Shown: piece after piece, positions 16,344 through 24,606 of the stretch
Layout of the letters: each line of letters begins with the position of its first letter
How positions within the stretch are numbered: position 1 is the first letter of the stretch
NCBI GenBank assembly: GCA_023459875.1
Contig: JAEWRY010000028.1
Span: 62,001 to 126,000, forward strand
DNA from: Bacillota bacterium
GTDB taxonomy: Bacteria; Bacillota; Clostridia; Oscillospirales; Oscillospiraceae
DNA: 64,000 bases
Direction of reading: 5' to 3'
Made by a program: the position numbers and the translations under genes
The notes under the pieces: model-generated
The model's input: only the letters and a program-made list of their open reading frames with translations
What the model was told of the DNA's origin: nothing
Database searches by the model: none

Positions 16344-17441
16344 GTGAACCAGATTGTCTGTCTTTCCGCCATGCCCTGGTCGGCGGTGCCGGGCCGTACC
16401 CAACAACTCATGGCCCGGATGCGCAATGCCGAGGTTTTGTATTTTGAGCCTGCCCCTGCTGGGAGAAGCGGTGTACTCGCCGACCGGGGCCGCCGGGTGA
16501 GGCCGAACGTGACCCTATACACGATGTCCTGCGGCCTTGCTGATGACAAGCTGCCGGGACTGCTCCTGGTGAGGCGGCGCCGCAAGGCCGCTGATTTTAT
16601 CTCCGGAAAGCTGAAGCGGCACGGCTTTCGCAGGCCCGTCCTCTGGCTGACCCGCCCGGAGCAGGTGTTTCTGCTGGACGATTTGTCCTATTCCGGCCTC
16701 GTTTACGACTGTGACCGCTACTGGCCCGACGAGATTGCCCGGGAGGAAGGGGCGCTTGCCGCCGCAGCCGACGTGGTGTTCACCGTATCCCGGGGGATTT
16801 TAGACCGGCTTTCTCCCTGCAATAAAAATCTGGTGTTGCTTCCCAACGGAGTCAATTACCCTATGTTCTCCAGAACGCAGTTTGACTGTCCCAGTGAGCT
16901 GCGCGGCCTCGAGGGCCCCGTCTTTGGTTTTGCGGGAGCGGTGGTGCCTAAACTGGATCTTGCCCCGCTGGAAACGGCTGCCCGGGAGCATCCGGACTGG
17001 AATATTCTCCTCGTGGGACGCCCCGGGAAACACTCCCGTCTGCAAAACCTCGCGGAACTGCCCAATGTGCGCCTAACCGGGGTCCGTTCTCTTACCGAGC
17101 TGCCCGACTATATCGGCCGTTTCGACGTATGCCTGGCGCTCAAACGGACGGACGAGAAGGGCAGCGATATTATCCCCGACTATATTTATCAGTATTTCTC
17201 CACAGGAAAGCCGGTGGTCTCCATGCTCTGGCCCGATGAAGTGGAGGAATACCCGGATGTGATCTACGGCGCCCACACCCCCCAGGAGTATGTTCACCTG
17301 TGTTCTGAGGCGCTTGCCGAGGACAAAAACTGGGTGGCGGGCCGCCGGAGAGATTACGGCAAGGCGGCAGCCTGGAGCGCCCGGTCGGAAGAGGCCATCC
17401 GCATCCTGGGGGACATCGGACTCTACCGCGAAGAGAAATGA
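16344..17441 (+). CDS. Glycosyltransferase (GT4-like, teichuronic-acid TuaH-like)
   Basis: 365 residues. The N-terminal domain includes YDCDRYWPDEIAREE and a DVVFTVSRGI segment; the C-terminal domain carries VFGFAGAVVPKLD, the LPNVRLTGVRS turn and YIYQYFSTGKPVVS, the last resembling the nucleotide-sugar site of GT4 enzymes. It starts at GTG 16344 behind GGGAGG. It follows the GT-CsaB fusion by 84 bases on the same strand and likely acts on the same wall polymer or glycan. Donor and acceptor sugars are unknown. Confidence 0.82.
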   Translation: MNQIVCLSAMPWSAVPGRTQQLMARMRNAEVLYFEPAPAGRSGVLADRGRRVRPNVTLYTMSCGLADDKLPGLLLVRRRRKAADFISGKLKRHGFRRPVLWLTRPEQVFLLDDLSYSGLVYDCDRYWPDEIAREEGALAAAADVVFTVSRGILDRLSPCNKNLVLLPNGVNYPMFSRTQFDCPSELRGLEGPVFGFAGAVVPKLDLAPLETAAREHPDWNILLVGRPGKHSRLQNLAELPNVRLTGVRSLTELPDYIGRFDVCLALKRTDEKGSDIIPDYIYQYFSTGKPVVSMLWPDEVEEYPDVIYGAHTPQEYVHLCSEALAEDKNWVAGRRRDYGKAAAWSARSEEAIRILGDIGLYREEK

Positions 17442-17502
17442 CGAAGGAGCGGCGGCACAGCCCCCCGATCTTGTATAAATCTACGAATCTGAGGAGAACT
17501 AC

Positions 17503-17531
17503 TTGAATTAGATTAGGGGATACGGTATAGT
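17503..17531 (+). promoter_or_regulatory. Possible sigma-A promoter before the PurM-like gene
   Basis: TTGAAT (17503-17508), 17 bases, TATAGT (17526-17531). The predicted start near 17538 lies just ahead of a terminator-like hairpin. Confidence 0.45.
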
Positions 17532-17549
17532 TTAAATAGAGATTTCTTT

Positions 17550-17585
17550 GGCAGGTCATCGGAATTTGGGTGGCCTGCCATTTTT
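17550..17585 (+). terminator. Hairpin with T tract between glycosyltransferase and PurM-like genes
   Basis: GGCAGGTC and GGCCTGCC pair around a 14-base loop, followed by ATTTTTG. It can end the glycosyltransferase operon. If the promoter at 17503 is real, the hairpin lies in the leader of the PurM-like gene and could attenuate it. Confidence 0.55.
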
Positions 17586-17630
17586 GCGCAAGGGATTTCA
17601 AACCCCAAAAAATGAGTGGAGGGTTTGTAT

Positions 17631-18494
17631 TTGAAAGTAGAAAAAACGATGCGCGTAGGCCTGGAGGGAAAAGTGGAGCTGGCCTGTCTCCTGGGCAGGC
17701 ACGATACCATCGGCATAGACTGCGTGGCGCTGTGCGTGAACGAATCGCTCTGCGCCGGTGTTCATCCATCCCGGGTGGTCAGCCGCCTGACCGTCGGAAA
17801 TAAGATGGCATACCTTAAGGGCGCGATCAAAGCGGGCCTGGAGGAGGGCTGCGAGATCGCCGGCTGTACCCTGGAAGGCCCTGAGCCTTTTCATGGGGAT
17901 GCCGAGGTGCCCGCAGACAGCTATCTTCTGGATGCCGCCGCCGTCGGCGAAAAGGACGACGGCGCATCGGCGCTTCCCGCGCCCGCTGCGGGCGATTTGG
18001 TGCTTGGACTCTGGTCCGCGGGCGTTCACGCCGACGGCTTTCCGATCATCAAGGAGCTTTTCATGACGGGCAAAACCGACCTTTCCGCCTATATCCCTGA
18101 CCTTTCCCGCACTCTGGGCGACGAGCTGCTCAGGCCCACCCGTATTTACGCCCCCGCTCTGGACTGTCTCCGCCGCAGGGGTGTGCATATCAGGGCGGCC
18201 AGCCATATTGTGGGCGGGCTATACGAGAGTATCCCCAGAATGCTGCCTGTGGGGCTCACCGCGCGCATTGAAACCGCCACCTTCCCCGCTTCTCCGATTT
18301 TCGATATGATCGCAAGTAAGGGACACATCTCAGACGGGGAGATGTACCGCATCTTCAACATGGGCATTGGTATGGCCATCGTTGTGGCCCAGCAGGACGT
18401 GGGTTTAGTGAAGGACATCCTGTGCTGCGGAGGCGAGCGGAATTATATCATCGGCTCGCTGGTAAAAGGAAACAAGGGTGTGGAGTTGCTGTAG
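17631..18494 (+). CDS. PurM-like (AIR synthase-related) protein, N-terminally short
   Basis: 287 residues from TTG 17631, which has GGAGGG 7 bases upstream (GTG 17616 is inside that site). HDTIGIDCVALCVN, KAGLEEGCEIAGCTLEG, GLWSAGVHADGF and the C-terminal MGIGMAIVV match phosphoribosylformylglycinamidine cyclo-ligase. Usual PurM is about 345 residues. The N-terminal segment with the DLS and SGTDGVGTKL motifs, part of the ATP/substrate site, is missing, leaving only KTMRVGLEGKV before the conserved DTIGID. No purine genes are nearby. It is probably a paralogue with a different or lost activity. Confidence 0.78.
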   Translation: MKVEKTMRVGLEGKVELACLLGRHDTIGIDCVALCVNESLCAGVHPSRVVSRLTVGNKMAYLKGAIKAGLEEGCEIAGCTLEGPEPFHGDAEVPADSYLLDAAAVGEKDDGASALPAPAAGDLVLGLWSAGVHADGFPIIKELFMTGKTDLSAYIPDLSRTLGDELLRPTRIYAPALDCLRRRGVHIRAASHIVGGLYESIPRMLPVGLTARIETATFPASPIFDMIASKGHISDGEMYRIFNMGIGMAIVVAQQDVGLVKDILCCGGERNYIIGSLVKGNKGVELL

Positions 18495-18557
18495 CAATTT
18501 CTGCCCAGGAATCGTAACGGCGGCTCGTCTGCCCGCATTCACCCTCACCGGTGGGCG

Positions 18558-18580
18558 GCGGCAGGGGGCCGCTTTTTTTT
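18558..18580 (+). terminator. Intrinsic terminator after the PurM-like gene
   Basis: GCGGC, loop AGGGG, GCCGC, then eight T. Confidence 0.75.
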
Positions 18581-18623
18581 GTCTGCCGGAGGAACCGCAA
18601 ACGTTGAGGCCAGGCAAAACTGC

Positions 18624-18652
18624 TTGTCAATGGGGAAGAAACAGGGTATACT
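18624..18652 (+). promoter_or_regulatory. Sigma-A promoter for polA
   Basis: TTGTCA (18624-18629), 17 bases, TATACT (18647-18652), 110 bases upstream of polA and just after the previous terminator. Confidence 0.65.
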
Positions 18653-18761
18653 ATTTTCCAGCAAGTAAAATTACGCCATACCCCAGTTCTGATAAGCCCA
18701 TCCGGGGCACGATCAACGTCCCGGGCTTTACCCAAGGGACCGGCCGAGAGGAGAAGCGCCC

Positions 18762-21407
18762 ATGAAGCTCATGGCAATCGACGGCAATTCCATCGTGAAC
18801 CGCGCCTTTTACGGGGTGCGGCCCCTGTCCACCCGGGACGGCCTGCCCACCCACGCGGTCTACGGTTTTCTCACCATTCTTCAGAAGCTCAGGGACGAGG
18901 AGAAGCCCGACGCCCTCTGCGTCGCCTTCGACCTGAAGGGACCCACCTTCCGCCACGATGCGTTTGAGGGTTATAAGGCCAAGCGCAAGGGCATGCCCGA
19001 GGAGCTGGCTGTGCAGATTCCGGTGCTCAAAGAGGTACTGGACGCCATGAACATCCCCCGGTACGAGCTGGAGGGCTGGGAGGCCGACGATCTCATCGGT
19101 ACCATCGCCCGCAGATGCTCTGAAGAGGGCTGGGAGTGCTCCCTCGTCACCGGAGACAAGGATTCCCTGCAGCTCATCACGGAGAAAACCCATGTGAAGC
19201 TGGTATCCACCCGTATGGGCCTCACCGAGACCAAGGAGATGGACCCCGCCGCCTTCCGGGAAGTCTACGGCTTCGAGCCGCCGAAGATTGTGGATCTCAA
19301 GGCCCTCATGGGGGACGCCTCGGATAATATCCCCGGCGTCCCGGGCATCGGGGAAAAAACCGCCCTGGAGCTCATCCGCGCCTACGGCAGCGTGAACGCG
19401 ATTTACGAAAAGCTTGACGGGCTGGAGTTAAAGCCCGCCGTGCGCAAAAAGCTGGAGGACGGAAAAGAGAGCGCTGTGAGCTCCTACGAGCTCGCCACCA
19501 TCCATACCGACGCCCCCATCGGCTTTTCTCCGGCAGATGCCCTCTGCCGGTCGGTGAACGGGGAAGAGCTGTACAGGCTTTTTCTGCGGCTGGAATTTTC
19601 CAAGATGATTGATAAATACGGCCTTACTCCGGGCACCCCCGGCCAGAGCGCCGGCGCGGAGGAGCGCTTTACCGCCCAGGTCACCGGAGAGATCGTGACG
19701 GAGGAAGCGCGGGCGAAGGAGCTGCTGCGAAAGTGGGAGAAAGAAGACCACGTGACGGTACGCTTTCTGCCGGGCCTCGGCGGCTTCGCCGCGGTTGCGG
19801 GTTCCCACCTGGCGATTCTCCTCCAGGAAAAGATTCAAAACTATGACGGAATACTCAAAGAGCTGTTCACGGGCAAAATCAGGCTGGTCTCCCATGAGGT
19901 GAAGGACCTGATGCACAAGCTTCTGGACGAGAGGCTGCCCTGCAGGGGGTTCGTGTTCGACACCGCCCTGGCCGCCTACCTCCTGGCCCCCACCGATGGC
20001 AGCTACGCCCTGGAGAAGCTGGGACTGTGCTATTTTAACCACCAGTTCCCCTCTGCGCGGGACTATGAGGCGCCCGACGCCTTTTCGCCTCTGGCGGACC
20101 CCGTTCCGGCGATCGCGGCGCTCTCCTCCCATGCGGGCCTCGTCGACGCCCTCTACGAAACTTTGGCACCCAAGCTGGAAGAGCTGGGGATGCATGATCT
20201 CTATTTTAAGGTGGAGCTTCCCCTGTGCCCGGTGCTGGCCAAAATGGAGCGTTCGGGCTTTCTGGTGGACCGGAAGGCCCTGGCCGCCTTTGGGCAGATG
20301 CTCACCGGGCGCATCGACGGGGCGAGGGCGAATATCTACAAAGACGCGGGTGAGGAGTTTAACATCAACTCTACCCAGCAGCTTGGCGCCGTTCTCTTCG
20401 ACAAGCTTGGCCTTCCGCCCGTTAAAAAGACCAAGACGGGTTATTCCACCAACGTCGAGGTGCTGGAGAAGCTGCGGGGCTTCCACCCCATCATCGACTC
20501 CATCATGGAGTACCGGCAGCTCACCAAGCTGAATTCCACTTACGTGGAGGGGCTTACCAAGGTGATCGGCTCCGACGGGCGCATCCGCACCAGCCTGCAG
20601 AACACCGTGACCGCCACGGGGCGGCTCTCCTCCACCGAACCGAACTTGCAAAACATCCCCATCCGCACCGAACTGGGCGCCGAGCTGCGCCGGATGTTCG
20701 TGGCCCCGGCGGGCTGCGTGCTGGTGGATGCCGACTATTCCCAGATCGAGCTGCGCCTGCTCGCCCACATGGCGGGCGACGAGGTCATGATCGAGGCCTT
20801 CAAATCGGGGGAGGATATCCACACCATCACCGCCTCCCAGGTTTTCGGCGTTTCACCGGCGGAGGTGACGGGGGAGATGCGCCGCCGGGCCAAGGCGGTG
20901 AATTTTGGCATCGTATACGGCATTTCGGCCTTCTCCCTGGCCCAGGACATCGGGGTCTTCCAGAACGAGGCGAGGACCTATATGGAGCGGTATTTCGCCA
21001 AATACCACGGTGTGCGGGAGTACATGGACCGGGTGGTGGCCGAGGCCAAGGAGAAGGGCTACGTCTCCACCCTCATGGGCCGCCGCCGGTCCCTGCCGGA
21101 GCTCAAATCGTCCGACCGGAACCTTCGCGCCTTCGGCGAGCGAGTGGCTCTCAACATGCCCATTCAGGGCACCGCCGCCGACGTGATGAAGCTTGCCATG
21201 ATCCACGCGGACGAAGCCCTCACGAGGGAAGTGCCCGACGCCAGGCTGGTCCTCCAGGTGCACGACGAGCTGATCGTGGAGTGCCCCGCTCAGAAGGCAG
21301 AACAGGTAAAAGAACTGCTGACCCGGGAAATGGAAAGCGTCATGGAGCTGTCTGTGCCCCTCATAGCCGGGGCCGGGGCGGGCAGAAGCTGGGCGGAAGC
21401 CCACTGA
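18762..21407 (+). CDS. polA: DNA polymerase I
   Basis: 881 residues. The 5'-nuclease domain (about 1-290; AIDGNSIVNRAFYG, VAFDLKGPTFRH, GVPGIGEKTA) is followed by a degenerate 3'-5' exonuclease-like domain and a family A polymerase domain. Motif A is DYSQIELRLLAHMAGD (about 655), motif B RRRAKAVNFGIVYG (about 707) and motif C LQVHDELIVE (about 831). The exonuclease domain lacks the FDTETD-type acidic motif, so proofreading is probably absent, as in Bst or Taq polymerase. It removes primers and fills gaps. It heads a run with rimI and tsaD. Confidence 0.97.
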   Translation: MKLMAIDGNSIVNRAFYGVRPLSTRDGLPTHAVYGFLTILQKLRDEEKPDALCVAFDLKGPTFRHDAFEGYKAKRKGMPEELAVQIPVLKEVLDAMNIPRYELEGWEADDLIGTIARRCSEEGWECSLVTGDKDSLQLITEKTHVKLVSTRMGLTETKEMDPAAFREVYGFEPPKIVDLKALMGDASDNIPGVPGIGEKTALELIRAYGSVNAIYEKLDGLELKPAVRKKLEDGKESAVSSYELATIHTDAPIGFSPADALCRSVNGEELYRLFLRLEFSKMIDKYGLTPGTPGQSAGAEERFTAQVTGEIVTEEARAKELLRKWEKEDHVTVRFLPGLGGFAAVAGSHLAILLQEKIQNYDGILKELFTGKIRLVSHEVKDLMHKLLDERLPCRGFVFDTALAAYLLAPTDGSYALEKLGLCYFNHQFPSARDYEAPDAFSPLADPVPAIAALSSHAGLVDALYETLAPKLEELGMHDLYFKVELPLCPVLAKMERSGFLVDRKALAAFGQMLTGRIDGARANIYKDAGEEFNINSTQQLGAVLFDKLGLPPVKKTKTGYSTNVEVLEKLRGFHPIIDSIMEYRQLTKLNSTYVEGLTKVIGSDGRIRTSLQNTVTATGRLSSTEPNLQNIPIRTELGAELRRMFVAPAGCVLVDADYSQIELRLLAHMAGDEVMIEAFKSGEDIHTITASQVFGVSPAEVTGEMRRRAKAVNFGIVYGISAFSLAQDIGVFQNEARTYMERYFAKYHGVREYMDRVVAEAKEKGYVSTLMGRRRSLPELKSSDRNLRAFGERVALNMPIQGTAADVMKLAMIHADEALTREVPDARLVLQVHDELIVECPAQKAEQVKELLTREMESVMELSVPLIAGAGAGRSWAEAH

Positions 21408-21475
21408 GAATGCGCAAGCAGCTTACACAGAGGATTTTACACATAGGAGCGGCAAAGCCGCGGCGGAGGACGACA

Positions 21476-21943
21476 ATGAACGTTAGACTCGTTCCCATGG
21501 ACAAATCCCACTTGCGGGCCATCGCGGACATCGAAAGGGCCTGCTTCTCCACCCCCTGGTCGGCCGCCATGCTGGAGGAGGAGCTGTATAACGACACCGC
21601 CTCCTATATCGTGGCCGAGGGGGAAGACGGGACGGTGCTGGGCTACGCGGGGCTCCGGGCGGTGCTGGACGAGGGGTACATCGACAACGTGGCGGTGGCG
21701 AATGCCTACCGCCGCCAAGGGGTGGCCGACGCGCTTATTTCCGCCTTCTACCGTTTCGGACGAGCCAAGCTTGCCTTTCTCACCCTGGAGGTACGCGCTT
21801 CCAACGCGGGGGCCATTGCCCTCTATAAAAAGCACGGATTTGCCGAGGCAGGCCGCAGAAAAGCCTATTATAAAAATCCCACGGAAGACGCGATTTTGAT
21901 GACACTGGAGTTCCCCCGAGAAGACTCCGAAAGCGCGGAATAG
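21476..21943 (+). CDS. rimI: Ribosomal-protein-alanine N-acetyltransferase RimI
   Basis: 155 residues of the GNAT fold. The acetyl-CoA loop is VANAYRRQGVADALI, preceded by YIDNVAV, with LEVRASNAGAIALYKKHGF at the C terminus, as in RimI. ATG 21476 is chosen because CGGAGGA lies 5 bases upstream and the product then starts MNVRLVPM; a longer frame reads back into polA. It is expected to acetylate the N terminus of S18 (and perhaps other proteins). The rimI-tsaD pairing is common in Firmicutes. Confidence 0.92.
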   Translation: MNVRLVPMDKSHLRAIADIERACFSTPWSAAMLEEELYNDTASYIVAEGEDGTVLGYAGLRAVLDEGYIDNVAVANAYRRQGVADALISAFYRFGRAKLAFLTLEVRASNAGAIALYKKHGFAEAGRRKAYYKNPTEDAILMTLEFPREDSESAE

Positions 21944-22049
21944 ATACATACATGTGAGGCCTGAGATCGCACCCGGCGTGGCTGGGCGCGGCGCCGGAGC
22001 CGGGGAGGCAGTTTTTGCCTGCCAATTCCAAAGGCCGGGGAGTGGAACG

Positions 22050-23060
22050 ATGAACATTTTGGCAATTGAATCCTCCTGCGACGAGACCGCCGTGGCGCTG
22101 GTGCGCTCCGGCCGCACGGTGCTCTCCGACTGCATCGCCTCCCAGGCGGATATGCACGCGATTTATGGCGGAGTAGTGCCCGAAATTGCCTCCCGCAGGC
22201 ATGTGGAGGCGATTGCGGGGCTGACCGAGGAGGCTCTGCGCAGAGCCTGCCTCACCCGGAAGGACGTGGACGCCGTTGCGGTGACCTACGCCCCCGGCCT
22301 CATCGGCGCGCTGCTGGTGGGCGTCAGCTTTGCCAAGTCCCTGGCCTATGCCCTGGAAGTACCGCTTATTCCCGTGCACCACGTGCGGGGACATATCGCC
22401 GCGTGCTACCTGGCCCATCCGGCGCTGGAGCCGCCCTTTCTCTGCCTGTGCGTCTCGGGGGGCACCACCCTCATTGTGGATGTGCAGGATTACACCCGCA
22501 TGGCCGTCCTGGGCTCCACCAGAGACGATGCGGCGGGGGAGTGCTTCGACAAGGTCGCAAGGGTGCTGGGCCTGGGCTACCCCGGCGGAGCGCCTTTGGA
22601 TAAGCTCGCTCGGGAAGGGAACGATAAGCGCTATGAGCTGCCCCGGGCGGTAATACCCGACTGCCCTCTGGATATGTCCTTTTCCGGCCTTAAGACCGCT
22701 GTCATCAATCTGATCCATAACGCGCAGCAAAAGGGAGAGACGTTGTCTCTGCCAGATCTGGCGGCCTCCTTTTCCGCCGCGGTGAGCGACACGCTGGTTC
22801 CCCGGACCATCGCGGCTGCCCGCGCTCTGGGATATGGCAAAGTAGCCGTGGCAGGCGGCGTCGCCGCCAATTCCCGCATCCGGGAAGACCTTGGCAAAGC
22901 CTGCGTGGGGATGGGGGCTACGCTTTATCTCCCCCCGCTTTCTCTTTGCGGGGATAACGGCGCCATGATAGGAAGCCAGGGATATTACGAGTTTCTGGCC
23001 GGGCACCGGGGCGATCTTTTCTTAAACGCCTACGCCAACCGGGATGTGGGCCTTGGCTGA
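22050..23060 (+). CDS. tsaD: tRNA N6-adenosine threonylcarbamoyltransferase TsaD
   Basis: 336 residues from ATG 22050 (MNILAIESSCDETAVALV). The ASKHA-fold signature motifs are complete: YGGVVPEIASRRH, the iron-binding HHVRGH, CVSGGTT, GECFDKVARVLGLGYPGG, SFSGLKT, AGGVAANSRIRE and LCGDNGAMI. It transfers the threonylcarbamoyl group to A37 of ANN-reading tRNAs, working with TsaB and TsaE, neither of which is in this window. Confidence 0.97.
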   Translation: MNILAIESSCDETAVALVRSGRTVLSDCIASQADMHAIYGGVVPEIASRRHVEAIAGLTEEALRRACLTRKDVDAVAVTYAPGLIGALLVGVSFAKSLAYALEVPLIPVHHVRGHIAACYLAHPALEPPFLCLCVSGGTTLIVDVQDYTRMAVLGSTRDDAAGECFDKVARVLGLGYPGGAPLDKLAREGNDKRYELPRAVIPDCPLDMSFSGLKTAVINLIHNAQQKGETLSLPDLAASFSAAVSDTLVPRTIAAARALGYGKVAVAGGVAANSRIREDLGKACVGMGATLYLPPLSLCGDNGAMIGSQGYYEFLAGHRGDLFLNAYANRDVGLG

Positions 23061-23230
23061 GAAGACGCTTAAAATAAGTGCGTCGGCAGGCGAAACATGG
23101 GATATAACTGATTATGTTGCGCGGAACAGAAAAATATAAAATGGGAAACTTCGATCCGGGGGAATGGGAAAACAAGGGAATAGCAGGGGAAATACCTGGG
23201 CCGCAATTGGTAAGAGCCTGTTGAAAAACC

Positions 23231-23248
23231 TGTGGAGAATGTGCATAA
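23231..23248 (-). promoter_or_regulatory. Two adjoining DnaA-box-like 9-mers in an A+T-rich spacer
   Basis: TGTGGAGAA (23231-23239) and TGTGCATAA (23240-23248) are, on the minus strand, TTCTCCACA and TTATGCACA. The second fits the relaxed DnaA-box consensus TTATNCACA and the first has one mismatch. About 200 A+T-rich bases follow. The 465-base gap 23061-23525 holds no gene; it also has a weak promoter candidate at 23462. Confidence 0.4.
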
Positions 23249-23461
23249 CTCTTTGTACTATTGATTATAGAAAAAGATTACGTAAACGAAAAAAATGAAA
23301 TATAATAAAAAATCGCAAATTCTGTTCCTAAAATTGAAATCTGAAACCAAACAATTTTCTGCAATATAACACAATTTATACCAGATAACGAGGTTTTCCC
23401 CATAGAAACGAATGTATACGCAGGGTTATGGATTTGAAATTATACGTTCGGTATTAGCCTG

Positions 23462-23491
23462 TTGACAGGTATTGTTAACATTTAGTGATAG
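23462..23491 (+). promoter_or_regulatory. Possible promoter for the rhomboid-like gene
   Basis: TTGACA (23462-23467) with TGATAG 18 bases on. The -35 is perfect and the -10 poor. Confidence 0.3.
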
Positions 23492-23525
23492 AATTTGAAG
23501 AACCGGGAAGTTAAAATAGAGGGCG

Positions 23526-24431
23526 ATGATTGGGGGTATTATTTTGCGCTCCGTGGATAGTTGGCTGGACCGCTTTGCATACCGGCATCCCAAGTTTGGA
23601 ATACCGGGCCTTATCAAGTATGTTCTGATTGGGAACGCCGCCGTTTATTTTCTGGATTTGTTCAGCAACGGCACCTGTTCGGCGCTTCTGGGTTTTCACC
23701 CCGCCTACATCCTGCACGGGCAGGTGTGGAGACTTGCCACCTTTATCGCGGTACCCACGTCCAGCAGCCCAATCTGGTTTGCGATTTCCCTGTTCTTTTA
23801 CTATTTTCTCGGCACCACGCTGGAACGGGAGTGGGGCACCGCGAAATTCAGTCTGTACTATTTTACCGGCGCGCTTCTCACAATCATTGCCGGGTTTATC
23901 GGCGGATTTTTTATGGGCAATATGGCCGCACTCTGGTCGCCGCCCACCATCACCATGTATCAGGTCAACCTCTCCATGTTCCTGGCGTTTGCCACATTGT
24001 ACCCGGACGCTCAGCTGACACTCTACTTCATCATCCCCGTGAAGGCGAAGTGGCTGGCGGCTTTTTACGTCTTTATCATGGCGTGGGAGATCATCAGCCT
24101 GCCGGGGTACGCAATTATGGTCTCCCTGCCCGTCCTCCTGTCGCAGGATCTGGCCGCCCTGGGCAACTACGCCCTCTTTTTCTGGTCGGATATCCGGGAG
24201 GTGGCCGGCCGGATTTTGCGGCGTACCCGGTACCACAGAAGCGGAAAAACCATTAATTTCAAGGCTGCGCAAAAGCATGCCCAGGAAAAGAAAGGGTACC
24301 TCCACAAATGCGCCGTCTGCGGCAGGACCGACGCCGACCATCCTGATCTGGAGTTCCGCTACTGCTCCAAATGTAACGGCTACTACTGTTACTGTATGGA
24401 CCATATCAACAATCACGTTCATATAAAATAA
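23526..24431 (+). CDS. Rhomboid-fold membrane protein with C-terminal zinc ribbon, apparently non-catalytic
   Basis: About 301 residues with roughly six hydrophobic segments. LYPDAQLTLYFIIPVKAKWLAA and GTTLEREWGTAKF are typical of rhomboid-family proteins. The active-site GxSG is replaced by VNLSM and no matching His is evident in the last helix, so it is probably a pseudoprotease. After the membrane part comes a Cys/His-rich tail (CAVCGRTDADH... CSKCNGYYCYCMDH) likely to bind zinc. TTG 23544, 8 bases after GGGGG, is an alternative start with better spacing than ATG 23526. It stands alone. Confidence 0.75.
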   Translation: MIGGIILRSVDSWLDRFAYRHPKFGIPGLIKYVLIGNAAVYFLDLFSNGTCSALLGFHPAYILHGQVWRLATFIAVPTSSSPIWFAISLFFYYFLGTTLEREWGTAKFSLYYFTGALLTIIAGFIGGFFMGNMAALWSPPTITMYQVNLSMFLAFATLYPDAQLTLYFIIPVKAKWLAAFYVFIMAWEIISLPGYAIMVSLPVLLSQDLAALGNYALFFWSDIREVAGRILRRTRYHRSGKTINFKAAQKHAQEKKGYLHKCAVCGRTDADHPDLEFRYCSKCNGYYCYCMDHINNHVHIK

Positions 24432-24497
24432 ATTCTGCGGATCAGCGAAACCACGTTTACACGGCGCGCGTCCCTTCTGTTTTGGCATCAATTTTTC

Positions 24498-24537
24498 CGG
24501 CGGAGAGGAATCCTAACTCCTCTCCGCCGCATTTTTT
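24498..24537 (+). terminator. Intrinsic terminator
   Basis: CGGCGGAGAGGA, 8-base loop, TCCTCTCCGCCG, then CATTTTTT. It ends the rhomboid-like gene. Confidence 0.85.
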
Positions 24538-24606
24538 ATGCATAGCCTCACGAGCCAAAGGAAAAACTCACTGAAATGAGCCTTTTGCTGAAAGAGGAAG
24601 GAAAAA

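Noticed and set aside
19428..20822. 464-codon minus-strand open frame inside polA
   Set aside because: Antisense shadow of a clear polymerase gene; no ribosome site or domain.
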